In this document: one piece after another, positions 37,532 through 48,061 of the stretch | How the letters are laid out: the number at the start of each line of letters is the position of its first letter | Numbering within the stretch: position 1 is the stretch's first letter | Assembly: GCF_001439805.1 (NCBI RefSeq) | Contig: NZ_JYLK01000009.1 | Location: 124,001-188,000, forward strand | DNA: 64,000 nucleotides | Reading direction: 5' to 3' | DNA from: Pseudomonas trivialis | GTDB lineage: Bacteria; Pseudomonadota; Gammaproteobacteria; Pseudomonadales; Pseudomonadaceae | Position numbers and translations under genes: made by a program | The notes under the pieces: model-generated | What the model was told of the DNA's origin: nothing | Seen by the model: only the letters and a program-made list of their open reading frames with translations | The model's database searches: none

Positions 37532-38449
37532 GTGGCTCAGGTCAAACGTATCCGTCGCAACGTCAGCGGCATCATTCTGCTCGACAAGCCCATTGGCTTT
37601 ACCTCCAATGCCGCTTTGCAGAAGGTTCGCTGGTTGCTCAATGCCGAAAAGGCCGGGCATACCGGCAGCCTCGATCCCCTGGCCACCGGCGTGTTGCCGT
37701 TGTGCTTTGGCGAGGCCACCAAGTTCTCGCAATACCTGCTCGATTCGGATAAGGGTTACGAAACCCTGATGCAGCTGGGCAAGACCACCACCACGGCCGA
37801 TGCCGAGGGCGATGTTCTGCAGGTGCGTGATGTGACCGTTGGTCGTGCTGATATCGAGGCAGCTTTACCCGCTTTTCGCGGGCAAATCAGCCAGATACCG
37901 CCGATGTACTCGGCCCTCAAGCGTGATGGCCAGCCTCTTTACAAGTTGGCACGCGCGGGCGAAGTAGTGGAGCGCGAACCGCGTTCTGTTACTATTGCGC
38001 GCTTGGAATTGCTCGCCTGTGAAGGCGACACCGCACGCCTGGCCGTGGACTGCAGCAAAGGCACCTATATCCGTACCCTGGTGGAAGATATTGGTGAACA
38101 GCTCGGTTGCGGTGCATACGTGGCAGAACTGCGACGCACCCAGGCCGGCCCGTTCAGTCTGGCTCAGACGGTCACGCTGGAAGAGCTGGAAGCGGTTCAC
38201 GCCGAAGGCGGCAACGAAGCGGTTGATCGCTTCCTGATGCCATCGGACAGCGGTTTGCTCGATTGGCCATTGCTGCACTTCTCGGAGCACAGCGCGTTCT
38301 ACTGGCTCAACGGCCAGCCGGTACGTGCCCCGGATGCTCCGAAGTTCGGCATGGTGCGGGTACAGGATCACAACGGTCGTTTCATCGGAATCGGTGAAGT
38401 GAGCGAAGACGGGCGCATAGCGCCGCGTCGACTGATTCGGTCAGAATGA
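37532..38449 (+). CDS. truB: tRNA pseudouridine-55 synthase TruB
   Basis: This 305-residue protein has [14 protein letters not shown], the catalytic-Asp motif [18 protein letters not shown], the Tyr/Arg motif GKGYE-like region, the RNA-contact motif [16 protein letters not shown] and [14 protein letters not shown], followed by a C-terminal PUA-like domain. It makes psi55 in the T-loop of tRNAs. The start is GTG 37532 with AAGGAG 8 bases upstream. Confidence 0.97.
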   Translation: MAQVKRIRRNVSGIILLDKPIGFTSNAALQKVRWLLNAEKAGHTGSLDPLATGVLPLCFGEATKFSQYLLDSDKGYETLMQLGKTTTTADAEGDVLQVRDVTVGRADIEAALPAFRGQISQIPPMYSALKRDGQPLYKLARAGEVVEREPRSVTIARLELLACEGDTARLAVDCSKGTYIRTLVEDIGEQLGCGAYVAELRRTQAGPFSLAQTVTLEELEAVHAEGGNEAVDRFLMPSDSGLLDWPLLHFSEHSAFYWLNGQPVRAPDAPKFGMVRVQDHNGRFIGIGEVSEDGRIAPRRLIRSE

Positions 38450-38564
38450 CCGAACGAGTGTGGCTGTTAACAGGCATGGTCAACACTCATTTTTAGATAC
38501 AGGGATTTGTCCCTGGCCTGTTGAGACTGCCCTTTGGGTGGTCTCCTGAAAAAAGGATTGCCTC

Positions 38565-38834
38565 ATGGCTCTCGACGTTCAAGAAAAAGCACAAATCGTA
38601 GCTGACTATCAGCAAGCTGTTGGTGACACTGGTTCGCCAGAAGTGCAAGTTGCACTGCTGACCCACAACATCAACAAGCTGCAGGGTCACTTCAAGGCCA
38701 ACGGTAAAGATCACCACTCCCGTCGTGGTCTGATCCGCATGGTAAACCAGCGCCGTAAGCTGCTGGACTACCTGAAAGGCAAGGATCTGGGTCGTTATCA
38801 GGCTCTGATCGGTCGCCTGGGTCTGCGTCGCTAA
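38565..38834 (+). CDS. rpsO: 30S ribosomal protein S15
   Basis: This 89-residue protein matches S15 in length and sequence ([50 protein letters not shown]). It binds 16S rRNA early in 30S assembly and usually represses its own translation through its leader. The 115-base leader here contains the hairpins CAGGGA-TTTG-TCCCTG (about 38501-38516) and GAGAC...GTCTC (38523-38545) directly before the ribosome site AAAAGGA, consistent with such control or with truB termination. Confidence 0.97.
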   Translation: MALDVQEKAQIVADYQQAVGDTGSPEVQVALLTHNINKLQGHFKANGKDHHSRRGLIRMVNQRRKLLDYLKGKDLGRYQALIGRLGLRR

Positions 38835-39028
38835 CAAGCGATTGCGCTAGAGGTTGGTTGTCTGCCGTGTGTCAGTGGGATTCCCGCTGGCCCATGGCAG
38901 GCTCCCAGCCTCAAGTTTTATCTGGATACACGTTTTACCCTGGACAGGCGTTGGGCCGATTCCCGACATTGCCCAAGAATTTCGCAAGAAGACAAGTTCC
39001 CCAAGAGCCACAAAGAAGGTAGGACACC

Positions 39029-41134
39029 GTGAACCCGGTTATCAAAAAATTCCAGTTCGGTCAGTCGACCGTTACCCTCGAGACAGGCCGTATCGCCCGT
39101 CAAGCCTCCGGCGCAGTGCTGGTTACCGTTGATGACGACGTTACCGTACTGGTGACCGTTGTTGGCGCCAAGACCGCTGACCCAAGCAAAGGCTTCTTCC
39201 CTCTTTCCGTTCACTACCAGGAAAAAACTTACGCTGCCGGTAAGATTCCTGGTGGTTTCTTCAAGCGTGAAGGCCGTCCTTCCGAGAAAGAAACCCTCAC
39301 TTCCCGACTGATCGACCGTCCGATCCGTCCGCTGTTCCCCGAAGGCTTCATGAACGAAGTGCAGGTTGTCTGCACCGTTGTTTCCACCAGCAAGAAGACC
39401 GATCCGGACATCGCTGCGATGATCGGTACCTCGGCTGCCCTGGCTATCTCGGGCATTCCGTTCGACGGCCCGATCGGCGCCGCCCGCGTTGCTTTCCACG
39501 AAAGCACCGGCTACCTGCTGAACCCGACCTACGAGCAACAGAAAGCTTCGAGCCTGGACATGGTCGTTGCCGGTACGTCCGAAGCCGTATTGATGGTTGA
39601 ATCGGAAGCCAAAGAACTGACCGAAGACCAGATGCTGGGCGCGGTACTGTTTGCTCATGACGAATTCCAGGCTGTCATCAAGGCTGTCACCGAACTGGCC
39701 GCCGAAGCTGCCAAGCCGACCTGGACCTGGGCTGCTGCGCCGGAAGCCACAGAATTGCTGGGCGCTATCCGCTCGGAGTTCGGTGACGCGATCTCCCAGG
39801 CTTACGCCATCACCGTCAAGGCCGATCGTTACGCTCGCCTGGGCGAGCTGAAGGACCAGGTTGTTGCCAAGCTCTCCGGTGAGGAAGGCCAGCCTTCGTC
39901 CAGCGAAGTCAAAGCCGCTTTCGGCGAAATCGAATACCGCACCGTTCGCGAAAACATCGTTAACGGCAAGCCACGTATCGACGGCCGTGACACCCGCACC
40001 GTACGCCCGCTGAACATCGAAGTTGGCGTGCTGCCGAAGACGCACGGTTCGGCCCTGTTCACCCGTGGTGAAACTCAGGCGCTGGTCGTTGCGACGCTGG
40101 GTACTGCCCGTGACGCACAGCTGCTGGACACCCTGGAAGGCGAGAAAAAGGACCCGTTCATGCTGCACTACAACTTCCCGCCGTTCTCGGTCGGTGAGTG
40201 TGGTCGCATGGGTGGCGCTGGTCGTCGCGAAATCGGCCACGGCCGTCTGGCCCGTCGTTCGATCGCTGCGATGCTGCCGGCCGCCGACGTGTTCCCGTAC
40301 ACCATCCGTGTTGTATCGGAAATCACCGAGTCGAACGGTTCCAGCTCCATGGCATCCGTCTGCGGTGCTTCCCTGGCGCTGATGGACGCCGGTGTGCCGA
40401 TGAAGGCACCGGTTGCCGGTATCGCCATGGGTCTGGTTAAAGAAGGCGAGAAGTTCGCCATCCTGACCGACATCCTGGGTGACGAAGATCACCTGGGCGA
40501 CATGGACTTCAAGGTAGCCGGTACCGCCAAAGGTGTGACCGCGCTGCAGATGGACATCAAGATCAAGGGCATCACCGAAGAGATCATGGAGATCGCCCTG
40601 GGCCAAGCCCTGGAAGCGCGCCTGAACATTCTCGGCCAGATGAACCAGATCATTGGCCAGTCGCGCACCGAGCTGTCGGAAAATGCTCCGACCATGATCG
40701 CGATGAAAATCGACACCGACAAAATCCGTGATGTCATCGGTAAAGGTGGCGCGACCATTCGTGCGATCTGTGAAGAGACCAAGGCTTCGATCGATATCGA
40801 AGACGACGGCTCGATCAAGATCTTCGGCGAATCCAAGGAAGCTGCAGAGGCTGCGCGTCAGCGCGTTCTGGGCATCACTGCCGAAGCCGAGATCGGCAAG
40901 ATCTACGTCGGCAAGGTTGAGCGCATCGTCGACTTCGGCGCATTCGTCAACATCCTGCCGGGCAAAGACGGTCTGGTTCACATCTCCATGCTCAGCGATG
41001 CTCGCGTGGAGAAAGTGACTGATATTCTGAAAGAAGGCCAGGAAGTGGAAGTGCTGGTACTGGACGTGGACAACCGCGGCCGTATCAAGCTGTCCATCAA
41101 GGACGTTGCAGCAGCCAAGGCCTCGGGCGTCTAA
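39029..41134 (+). CDS. pnp: Polyribonucleotide nucleotidyltransferase (PNPase)
   Basis: This 701-residue protein contains two RNase PH domains ([34 protein letters not shown] in the first; [23 protein letters not shown] and [19 protein letters not shown] in the second), a KH domain ([12 protein letters not shown]) and an S1 domain ([29 protein letters not shown]). It is the phosphorolytic 3' exonuclease of the degradosome. The start is GTG 39029 preceded by GAAGGTAGG. The start of an intrinsic terminator lies 21 bases past the stop. Confidence 0.98.
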   Translation: MNPVIKKFQFGQSTVTLETGRIARQASGAVLVTVDDDVTVLVTVVGAKTADPSKGFFPLSVHYQEKTYAAGKIPGGFFKREGRPSEKETLTSRLIDRPIRPLFPEGFMNEVQVVCTVVSTSKKTDPDIAAMIGTSAALAISGIPFDGPIGAARVAFHESTGYLLNPTYEQQKASSLDMVVAGTSEAVLMVESEAKELTEDQMLGAVLFAHDEFQAVIKAVTELAAEAAKPTWTWAAAPEATELLGAIRSEFGDAISQAYAITVKADRYARLGELKDQVVAKLSGEEGQPSSSEVKAAFGEIEYRTVRENIVNGKPRIDGRDTRTVRPLNIEVGVLPKTHGSALFTRGETQALVVATLGTARDAQLLDTLEGEKKDPFMLHYNFPPFSVGECGRMGGAGRREIGHGRLARRSIAAMLPAADVFPYTIRVVSEITESNGSSSMASVCGASLALMDAGVPMKAPVAGIAMGLVKEGEKFAILTDILGDEDHLGDMDFKVAGTAKGVTALQMDIKIKGITEEIMEIALGQALEARLNILGQMNQIIGQSRTELSENAPTMIAMKIDTDKIRDVIGKGGATIRAICEETKASIDIEDDGSIKIFGESKEAAEAARQRVLGITAEAEIGKIYVGKVERIVDFGAFVNILPGKDGLVHISMLSDARVEKVTDILKEGQEVEVLVLDVDNRGRIKLSIKDVAAAKASGV

Positions 41135-41154
41135 TCACCCCCAGGCTTCACGCT

Positions 41155-41183
41155 GAAAAAGGACTCTTCGGAGTCCTTTTTTT
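41155..41183 (+). terminator. Rho-independent terminator after pnp
   Basis: AAAAAGGACTC-TTCG-GAGTCCTTTTT followed by more T residues closes the rimP-pnp operon. Confidence 0.93.
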
Positions 41184-41237
41184 ATGGGCCCATAAAAGTT
41201 AAGCGTGATCAGGCGTTTAGCACCACGGACAAAAGCC

Positions 41238-41277
41238 GCAACTTGCATGCAGATCCGGCCGTCTTCATGCAAGTTGC
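41238..41277. promoter_or_regulatory. 12-bp perfect inverted repeat, candidate activator-binding site
   Basis: GCAACTTGCATG at 41238-41249 is matched exactly by CATGCAAGTTGC at 41266-41277 with a 16-base spacer. Its centre is about 110 bases upstream of the start expected from the sigma-54 promoter at 41344, the usual place for an enhancer-binding protein. Confidence 0.55.
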
Positions 41278-41343
41278 ACGATTCCGGGAAAAGAGAGGTT
41301 TTATAACCCATTGTTTTTAAAGGATTTAATACCTTGCGGCAAC

Positions 41344-41360
41344 TTGGCACACTGCCTGCA
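41344..41360 (+). promoter_or_regulatory. Sigma-54 (-24/-12) promoter of the BON-domain gene
   Basis: TTGGCACACTGCCTGCA has the GG (41346-41347) and GC (41358-41359) doublets exactly 10 bases apart and matches YTGGCACG-N4-TTGCA at nearly all positions. The gene starts 71 bases downstream. Confidence 0.75.
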
Positions 41361-41430
41361 ATATCCCCATTAACGCTGCAGCATCTAGGTTTACGCGCCG
41401 CAGACTTTTAATAAAACAGGAGTTACTCGT

Positions 41431-42051
41431 ATGAAGAAGTTCGCTTTCGCTACTGCTACCGCTCTGACTCTGGCCATGGGTGCTAACGTAGCCTTTGCTC
41501 AGACTTCCCAAGCCCCGATGACGTTGGCCGCCGGTGAAATGACCCAGGCTAAAGAGACTACTTCGGACACCTGGATCACCACCAAAGTCAAAGCTGACCT
41601 GCTGACTGAAAAAGGCATCCCAGGTTCGGACATCATGGTTGAGACCAACAAAGGTGTGGTTTCCCTGTCCTCCAAGGTAGCTATCTCGGACTCGCAGAAA
41701 GCGACCGCTGTAGCCATCACCAAGAAAATCAAAGGTGTGAATGCTGTTTCCGCTGACGGCCTGCTGGCTGGCGGCGCTACCAAAGCAGACAACATCGACA
41801 AGACCAAAGGCGCAGCTCATGACGCCAAAGGCGCTACCAGCGACACTTGGATCACTACCAAAGTCAAAGCTGATCTGGTAACCGAGAAAGGCATTCCTGG
41901 TACCGACATCAAAGTCGAAACCAACAAAGGCGTAGTTTCCCTGTCTTCCACCGTAGCGGTGACTGAAGCTCAGAAAACCACTGCTGTGAACATCGCCAAG
42001 AAAATCAAAGGCGTTAAAGCTGTTTCGGCTGATGGCCTGAAAGCAGAGTAA
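41431..42051 (+). CDS. Periplasmic protein with two BON domains (OsmY-like)
   Basis: This 206-residue protein has a signal peptide (MKKFAFATATALTLAMGANVAFA, cleavage before QTSQ) and two BON domains (about 42-112 and 133-206). The repeats are nearly identical (SDTWITTKVKADL-TEKGIPG, VETNKGVVSLSS, KKIKGV-AVSADGL), implying a recent internal duplication. BON domains bind phospholipid membranes, and OsmY-type proteins are induced by osmotic or envelope stress. CAGGAG lies 10 bases before the ATG. Upstream are a sigma-54 promoter and an inverted repeat, an unusual control for this family. Confidence 0.88.
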   Translation: MKKFAFATATALTLAMGANVAFAQTSQAPMTLAAGEMTQAKETTSDTWITTKVKADLLTEKGIPGSDIMVETNKGVVSLSSKVAISDSQKATAVAITKKIKGVNAVSADGLLAGGATKADNIDKTKGAAHDAKGATSDTWITTKVKADLVTEKGIPGTDIKVETNKGVVSLSSTVAVTEAQKTTAVNIAKKIKGVKAVSADGLKAE

Positions 42052-42153
42052 CGCTCAACGGTTCAGCTGAACTGGATGGCGGCGGCGGGTGAGTCAGATA
42101 TCCACCCAACGCACCCTGGAGTTCATGCGACCGACCACACGGATGTGGTCATT

Positions 42154-42188
42154 ACAGGCCCCGGCACTTGTGCCGGGGCCTGTTTTAT
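42154..42188 (+). terminator. Terminator after the BON-domain gene
   Basis: ACAGGCCCCGGCA and TGCCGGGGCCTGT form a strong 13-bp hairpin followed by TTTATT. Confidence 0.9.
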
Positions 42189-42210
42189 TGTGGGGCTGAT
42201 GTACCCAAAT

Positions 42211-42244
42211 CAAAAAAAGTGGAAGGGGGTTGCGCCCTCCCACA
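42211..42244 (-). terminator. REP-like terminator after the DUF748 gene
   Basis: Read on the minus strand, GTGGGAGGG pairs with CCCTTCCAC, and seven T residues follow. The GTGGGAGGG...CCC core is also typical of fluorescens-group REP sequences. Confidence 0.75.
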
Positions 42245-42265
42245 TTGGGTCTACAGGGTTTCAGG

Positions 42266-45211
42266 TCACTCGGCATCCAGATGCATCGGTGTGACCACGC
42301 GGCCATCTTTCTCTGCCTGCCCCAGTTGAGTGTCGATGAAGTACACCCGGTCATCTTCCAACTGTCCCTTGTCCACCAGGTAATCCTTGATGGTACTGGC
42401 TCGGTCCTGACCCAGCTGACGCAGCAACACATCACTGGCGCTCCAGAACTTGAGCACACCGTCGCGCAGTTTTGCCGCGCGTTCGGCGTCACTCAAGCCT
42501 TTCCATTCAGCGGGCGGTTGCTGCTTGAGACGCGTGCGATAGATGCCTTCAAGCAATGGCGCCTTTTCCTTCTCCGGTACGTCCAGCAGTGATGCCTGGG
42601 CGGGAACCTTGTCGCCACGGCGCTGCAGAATCTTGTAGTAGTTGTATTGGTACTCACGCTCCAGACGCTCCTGTGCCAGGAACGGCCCGTCGCTGCTGGC
42701 TGCCGCCGTGCCTTCAATTTCCAGGCGCAGGGCAGGGCGTTCCTTCAAGGCCTTGGCGAGCGTGTTCAGCGCGCCTTCGGCATTCTTGTCCAAGTCACTG
42801 GAGCCTGCCGCAAACGACACACTGCCCAGATCCTCCGAACCGCCGCCCGTCACCAGCCCGCCAATGAACTTGAACGGCGCGGTGGCCGCACGGGCAACCA
42901 GGTTGCGCAGGGTCTGCCACACAATCGGCATCACGCTGAACTGTGGATTATTCAAGTCGCCGCTCACCGGTAACTCGAGGGAGATTCTGCCGTTGGTGTC
43001 CTTGAGCAGCGCAATCGCCAGACGAATCGGCAGGTCCACGGCATCGGCGCTGTCGACCTTTTCACCCAGTTGCAATTGCTCGACCACCACCTTGTTCTCA
43101 GCCTTCAGCTGGCCCTTGGTGATCACGTAGTGCAAGTCGAGGTTCAAGCGGCCCTTGCGAATGCGGAAACCGGCGAATTTCCCGGAGTAGGGCGTCAACG
43201 TGGTCAGCTCGACACGTTTGAAGCTGGTGGCAATGTCCAGCGCTGCCATCGGATCAAACGGGTTCACGCTGCCCTTGATGGTGACTGGTGCGTAGCGGTC
43301 CACCTTGCCCTTGATGTCGACACTGGCCGGTTTGCCCTGGCGACTGTCAATCGTGCCAATTTGCCCGTTGAGCTGCTGCACGGCAGTGGCGAAGTTGGGC
43401 GTGAGGCTGAAGTCGGCAAAGTTGGCCGAACCGTCATTGATCGCCACCTGGCCGATTCGGATGGCCAGCGGATTGTCTTTGCTCGCTGCCGGCTTGGCCG
43501 ACGACTTGGCGCCATTGTCGGCCGGCTGCGGAATCAGCAGGTCATCGATGTTGGTGGTGCGGTCATCGTTGATCATGAAGCGCGCATAGGGCTGCAGCAG
43601 GTTGACTTTGTCGATGGACAGGCTGTCGCCGTGCTGATAATTCACACCTTCCAGCACCAGGCGCTGCCATTTGAGAAAGTCACGGGTCTTGAGGGTGTCG
43701 AGCGTGTGCAACTGGTCGACCTGCGCCCGGCCGGTGACCTGCAGCTTCAGCGGATCGGTGCTGGTGAGGTTTACATCCAGGTTGCTGCCGAGCATGCCGC
43801 TGCGCAGTTCCAGGCGGATGAACGGGCTGATGTAGGACTGCGCCACCCGCAGGTCGATATCCTGGGTGTTCACCTTCAACCTGGCGCTGACCGGGTTGAG
43901 GTTCACCTCACCGCTGGCCTGGAGTTTGCCCTGCTTGCCCAGGCCGCTGTCGAGCTTGAGGGTGAAGGGTTTCTGGTTGAGGCTGTCGAAGTTCTGCACA
44001 TCGACGTTCAGCGGGCCCAGCTCCAGCGCGACGGCGGGTTGAGCCTGACGGTCAGCCAGATGTACCTGGTAGTTGCGCAGTTGCACGTCCTTGAGCAGCA
44101 CTTGCCACGGTTTGCTTGGTGCTGCAGGGGCGGGCTTGGGCGAGTCGGCCGTCGCCGGGGCGCTGGCGGGTTCTGGCGCCCTGGCCGGTTTGTTCGGCTG
44201 GCTGGCGAACAGTTTCTGCCAGTCCAGTTGTCCATCGGCTTCGCGGGCGGCCCAGGTTTCCAGCGTGTTGCTGCGGATTTTGCCAACCACCACTTGCTGC
44301 CTGGCCAGGTCGACCGTGGTGTCACTCACGTCCAGACGCTCCAGGCGCACCAGCGGCCGGCCATCCGGGGCTTTGATGGCAAATGGCGCGATACTGGCCG
44401 TGGTGTTGGTCAGTTTGAGTTCGGTTTCCTTGGCCAGGCTGAAGGTGTAATGCGTATCGAAATTCAGCACCCCGTCTTCCAGCACCAGCGGCAAGGCGTC
44501 ACGCACATAGGGCCACCAGGCTTTCATCTTGCCATCGGTGACTTTCAAGGTGCCTTCAGAGGTGATGGGCACCAGGCTGAAATTGCCCTTCCAGTCGATT
44601 TGCCCGCCCGCAGGGCCGGCGGCCACCAGAGTCATGTCGGCATTGTCTTCAGGCAATGTGCTGAGGTTTTTCAGCTCGAAGTCGAGCTTGTCGTAGAGGA
44701 ATTCGATGGGTTCGCTGGGACGCAGGTCCTGAAAGTGCACGTAGCCACCGGCCAGCTTGACGCTGTCGATACGCAGGGGGAATGGCTTGGCGTCCGGGTC
44801 TGTCGGGGTGGGCTCGCTGGGCGGCAGCTTGAACAGCTGCGCCAGGTTCAGCGTGCCGGACTTGTCGAACAGCAGCTCGGTCTTGGGCTGGTCCAACTGC
44901 ACATCCGCCAGGTGCAGCGCGCGGGTCCACAGGCTGTCGAGCTGAAGGTTGGCATAGAGGCGCTCAAAACCGACCTGCTCCTTGCCCGGTTCGCCGATTT
45001 TCAAGCCCCAGGCTGTCACTTCCAGGCTGAACGGGTTGAGTTCGATACGTTCCAGTCTTGCCGGCACCGTGGCGTAATGGGCCAGTTGCTGGTTGGCGAT
45101 ACGAAGCGCGATACCCGGCAAAATCAGAAAACCCAGCAAGCTGTACAGAGCCAGTGCGGTCAGCAGTGCGCCAATGGCGCGGATCAATCCTTTGGACATG
45201 GGCGACGCCAT
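42266..45211 (-). CDS. DUF748 (AsmA-like) envelope protein
   Basis: This 981-residue protein has one N-terminal membrane anchor (LIRAIGALLTALALYSLLGFLILPGIALRIA) and a long periplasmic part built from beta-rich DUF748/AsmA-like repeats (LNPFSLEVTAWGLKIGEP, GKIRSNTLETWAARE, INDDRTTNIDDLLIPQP, RKGRLNLDLHYVITKGQLKAENKVVVEQL). An Ala/Pro linker lies at about 345-370. The last 150 residues carry VSFAAGSSDLDKNAEGALNTLAKALKERPALRLEIEGTA, which resembles an OmpA-like peptidoglycan-binding motif. AsmA-family proteins act in lipid transport or outer-membrane biogenesis; the specific role here is unknown. An internal ATG at 45199 is an alternative start. Confidence 0.85.
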   Translation of the reverse strand: MASPMSKGLIRAIGALLTALALYSLLGFLILPGIALRIANQQLAHYATVPARLERIELNPFSLEVTAWGLKIGEPGKEQVGFERLYANLQLDSLWTRALHLADVQLDQPKTELLFDKSGTLNLAQLFKLPPSEPTPTDPDAKPFPLRIDSVKLAGGYVHFQDLRPSEPIEFLYDKLDFELKNLSTLPEDNADMTLVAAGPAGGQIDWKGNFSLVPITSEGTLKVTDGKMKAWWPYVRDALPLVLEDGVLNFDTHYTFSLAKETELKLTNTTASIAPFAIKAPDGRPLVRLERLDVSDTTVDLARQQVVVGKIRSNTLETWAAREADGQLDWQKLFASQPNKPARAPEPASAPATADSPKPAPAAPSKPWQVLLKDVQLRNYQVHLADRQAQPAVALELGPLNVDVQNFDSLNQKPFTLKLDSGLGKQGKLQASGEVNLNPVSARLKVNTQDIDLRVAQSYISPFIRLELRSGMLGSNLDVNLTSTDPLKLQVTGRAQVDQLHTLDTLKTRDFLKWQRLVLEGVNYQHGDSLSIDKVNLLQPYARFMINDDRTTNIDDLLIPQPADNGAKSSAKPAASKDNPLAIRIGQVAINDGSANFADFSLTPNFATAVQQLNGQIGTIDSRQGKPASVDIKGKVDRYAPVTIKGSVNPFDPMAALDIATSFKRVELTTLTPYSGKFAGFRIRKGRLNLDLHYVITKGQLKAENKVVVEQLQLGEKVDSADAVDLPIRLAIALLKDTNGRISLELPVSGDLNNPQFSVMPIVWQTLRNLVARAATAPFKFIGGLVTGGGSEDLGSVSFAAGSSDLDKNAEGALNTLAKALKERPALRLEIEGTAAASSDGPFLAQERLEREYQYNYYKILQRRGDKVPAQASLLDVPEKEKAPLLEGIYRTRLKQQPPAEWKGLSDAERAAKLRDGVLKFWSASDVLLRQLGQDRASTIKDYLVDKGQLEDDRVYFIDTQLGQAEKDGRVVTPMHLDAE

Positions 45212-45286
45212 CTATCTCGAAGAGGAGTGCCTTGGAGTATGGCACGGGTTGTCGGTTCCGAAGCACCGGGCCTATTGGGAAAAGGA

Positions 45287-46303
45287 CTACAACTGCAGGA
45301 TCAGGGTCTTCAGTGGAGGCTGTTGATCCTGCGATGGAAAGTCGGCTCCCGGCGTCATGATTTGCCAGTCACGTACCGGCCGCCCGGCTTTTTCGGCACA
45401 GCGCAGCACCTGCTCACGCCAATCGTCCATGCCCACTTTGGCCAAATTATTGCAGCAGATCAGCACGCCATTGTCGGCGGTTGCCAGCAACGCCGGCTTG
45501 AGCAGGCTCTGGTAGTCGCGCAACAAATCGACCGTACCGAACGCACTCTTGGCCCACGCGGGCGGATCGAGCAGCACCAGGTCGTATTGGCGTTGCTCCA
45601 GGCGCGGGTAAGCTGGCAGTGTATGACCGCGCCGCTGGGTAATCGGCAGGCCGGCCAACTGACGAATCGCCGGAAAGTAATCGGATTGCACGAATTCCAT
45701 GGTTGGCAATTGCGGGTTCAGCAGACCGTTCTCGCGACCGACCGCCAGGTTACCCTCGGCAAAGTCCAGGTTGCACACCTCGCGCGCACCGCCGGCCGCC
45801 GCGCTCAAGCCAACACCGCAGGTGTAGGCGAACAGGTTCAGCACGCTTTTGCCGGCGCTGTGCGCCTTGACCCAGCCACGGGTGTTGCGCAGGTCCAGGA
45901 ACAACAGCGGGTCCTGCCCGGCGTGGCGCCCGCGTACGCGATAATTGAGGCCCCATTCGTGGCCGATCAGATCCTCCAGCGCCGCCGACTCGGCGCGATA
46001 CACCGCGTCTTCACGGTCGATGCGCGAGTTGCCACGGGAGCGGTCGTTGTACACCAGCAGCAACTCCAGGCCCATGAACTGATTGATCTGCTGATGCAGG
46101 TCCAGCAGGTCTGCGGTGTCCAGCGACTGATGAAAACTTTGCACCAGCAATTGCGGGCCATAGCGGTCGATAGTCAGGCCGCCGGCGCCTTCCTGGCTGC
46201 CATGAAACAGCCGATAGCAGTCGGTGTCCTGGGCGTGCAGTTCGTTGATCAGGTCTTGGCGATGGTCGAGGGCGGCGCGCAGCGCCTGGTTCAGGGGGGA
46301 CAT
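45287..46303 (-). CDS. Class I SAM-dependent (RlmI-like) methyltransferase
   Basis: This 338-residue protein resembles RlmI/RlmK-type rRNA methyltransferases: GGLTIDRYGPQLLVQSFHQ in the N-terminal part, the SAM motif NLFAYTCGVGLSAAAGGA with CNLDFAEGNLAVGRENGLLN, and motif IV LLDPPAWAKS. Such enzymes modify 23S rRNA cytosine or guanine, but the exact substrate cannot be read. A N-terminal PUA domain as in RlmI is not obvious, so it may be a distinct paralogue. It lies downstream of pgi on the same strand. Confidence 0.82.
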   Translation of the reverse strand: MSPLNQALRAALDHRQDLINELHAQDTDCYRLFHGSQEGAGGLTIDRYGPQLLVQSFHQSLDTADLLDLHQQINQFMGLELLLVYNDRSRGNSRIDREDAVYRAESAALEDLIGHEWGLNYRVRGRHAGQDPLLFLDLRNTRGWVKAHSAGKSVLNLFAYTCGVGLSAAAGGAREVCNLDFAEGNLAVGRENGLLNPQLPTMEFVQSDYFPAIRQLAGLPITQRRGHTLPAYPRLEQRQYDLVLLDPPAWAKSAFGTVDLLRDYQSLLKPALLATADNGVLICCNNLAKVGMDDWREQVLRCAEKAGRPVRDWQIMTPGADFPSQDQQPPLKTLILQL

Positions 46304-46356
46304 GGAGCGCGCCTTGCTGTAAATGAGGAAAACAGGGGCGGGGAGTTTAACAGCTA

Positions 46357-46380
46357 ACCCCGGCCTGAGCAGGCCGGGGT
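46357..46380 (-). terminator. Hairpin after pgi
   Basis: ACCCCGGCCT-GAGC-AGGCCGGGGT, a 10-bp GC-rich stem, lies between the pgi stop and the methyltransferase start; the T-tract is weak. Confidence 0.6.
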
Positions 46381-46396
46381 CGCGTTGAGGCAGGTA

Positions 46397-48061
46397 TCAG
46401 CCGCGATGACGACCGCGGAAGTAGTTGATCAGGCCTTGGGTGGACGCGTCTTCGGCCGAGGTTTCTTCGGCGCCGGTCAGGCGGTTGTAAACGCCCTTGC
46501 CCAGCTCCTTGCCCAGCTCCACACCCCACTGGTCGAAGGCGTTGATGCCCCAGATCACGCTCTGCACGAACACCTTGTGCTCATACATAGCCACCAGCGC
46601 GCCGAGACGACGCGGGCTGATGCGTTCGACCACAAGGGTGTTGCTCGGACGGTTGCCCGGGATCACCTTGTGCGGGGCCAGCTTCTGCACTTCGTCCTCT
46701 GCGACGCCTTTGTCGCGCAGCTCGGCCTCGGCTTCGCTGCGGGTCTTGCCGAGCATCAGTGCCTGGCTCTGCGACAGGCAGTTGGCGTAGAGCCATTGAT
46801 GGTGGTCGGACACCGGGTTGAAGCTGACAATCGGCACAATGAAGTCGGCCGGAATCAGTTGGGTGCCCTGGTGCAGCAACTGGTGGTACGCATGCTGGCC
46901 GTTGCAGCCCACGCCGCCCCAGATGACCGGGCCGGTGTCGGTGGCCACGGGTGTGCCGTCCTGGCGCACGCTCTTGCCGTTGGATTCCATGTCCAGCTGT
47001 TGCAGGTGTTTGGTGATGTTGCGCAGGTAGTGGTCGTACGGCAGGATCGCATGGCTTTGCGCTCCCCAGAAGTTGCCGTACCACACGCCCAGCAGGCCCA
47101 GCAGCACCGGCATGTTCTGCTCGAACGGTGCGGTCAGGAAATGCTGGTCCATGGTGTAGGCACCCGACAGCAGTTCCTTGAAGTTGGACATGCCGATGGC
47201 CAGGGCGATGGGCAGACCAATGGCCGACCACAGCGAATAACGGCCGCCGACCCAGTCCCACATCGGGAAGATGTTTTCTTCGCGGATACCAAAGGCCACC
47301 GCTGCGGCGTTGTTGCTCGACACGGCGATGAAGTGGCGGTACAGCTCGGCCTCTGAGCCACCCTGGGCCAGGTACCAGGCGCGGGCGGCCTGGGCGTTTT
47401 TCAGGGTTTCCAGCGTGTTGAACGATTTCGACGAGACGATAAACAGCGTGGTCTCGGCGCGCAGCTTCATGGTCAGCTCGTGGAACTCGCTGCCGTCGAT
47501 ATTCGCCAGGTAGTGGCAGCGCACGCCCTTATGGGCGTAGGACAACAGCGCCTCGGAGACCAGCTCCGGGCCGAGGAATGAACCACCGATGCCGATGTTC
47601 ACCACGTCGGTGATCGGCTTCTCGGTGTAGCCGCGCCACAGGCCGTCGTGAATGCGGCCGACCAGGTCAGTGATCTGGTTCAGTACCTTGTGCACGTCCG
47701 GCATGATGTTCACGCCGTTGACCGACAGCTTGTCGCCCACCGGGCGACGCAGGGCGGTGTGCAGGGCAGGGCGACCCTCGGACGAGTTGACCGGTTCGCC
47801 GGCATACAGCGCGTTGATCGCGTCCTTGAGGCCCACTTCATCGGCCAGGCCCACCAGCAGGTCACGGGTTTGGCTGGTGATCAGGTTCTTCGAGTAATCG
47901 AGGAAAAGCCCGCAGCTGCTCAGGGTGAACTGGGAAAAGCGCTGCGGATCGGCATTAAAGGCTTCGCGCATGCTGAAATCCTGCATGGCTTGGCGATGTT
48001 GAGTGAGCGCTTGCCAGGCGGGCAGCGCGGTAACGTCATGAGGAGTGCGGTAGTACGCCAT
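46397..48061 (-). CDS. pgi: Glucose-6-phosphate isomerase
   Basis: This 554-residue enzyme has the two signature regions [19 protein letters not shown] and the later [18 protein letters not shown] with the catalytic Lys, plus [19 protein letters not shown] with the catalytic His. It interconverts glucose-6-phosphate and fructose-6-phosphate. ATG 48061 ([14 protein letters not shown]) has AAGGAAA upstream and fits the family; a longer in-frame start at 48157 is not needed. It is downstream of panC on the same strand. Confidence 0.97.
   Translation of the reverse strand: MAYYRTPHDVTALPAWQALTQHRQAMQDFSMREAFNADPQRFSQFTLSSCGLFLDYSKNLITSQTRDLLVGLADEVGLKDAINALYAGEPVNSSEGRPALHTALRRPVGDKLSVNGVNIMPDVHKVLNQITDLVGRIHDGLWRGYTEKPITDVVNIGIGGSFLGPELVSEALLSYAHKGVRCHYLANIDGSEFHELTMKLRAETTLFIVSSKSFNTLETLKNAQAARAWYLAQGGSEAELYRHFIAVSSNNAAAVAFGIREENIFPMWDWVGGRYSLWSAIGLPIALAIGMSNFKELLSGAYTMDQHFLTAPFEQNMPVLLGLLGVWYGNFWGAQSHAILPYDHYLRNITKHLQQLDMESNGKSVRQDGTPVATDTGPVIWGGVGCNGQHAYHQLLHQGTQLIPADFIVPIVSFNPVSDHHQWLYANCLSQSQALMLGKTRSEAEAELRDKGVAEDEVQKLAPHKVIPGNRPSNTLVVERISPRRLGALVAMYEHKVFVQSVIWGINAFDQWGVELGKELGKGVYNRLTGAEETSAEDASTQGLINYFRGRHRG

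Noticed and set aside
43070..46357. Very long plus-strand open frame (1095 codons) opposite DUF748 and the methyltransferase gene
   Set aside because: It is antisense to two well-supported genes in high-GC DNA, has no recognisable domains and no ribosome site; it is a codon-bias shadow.
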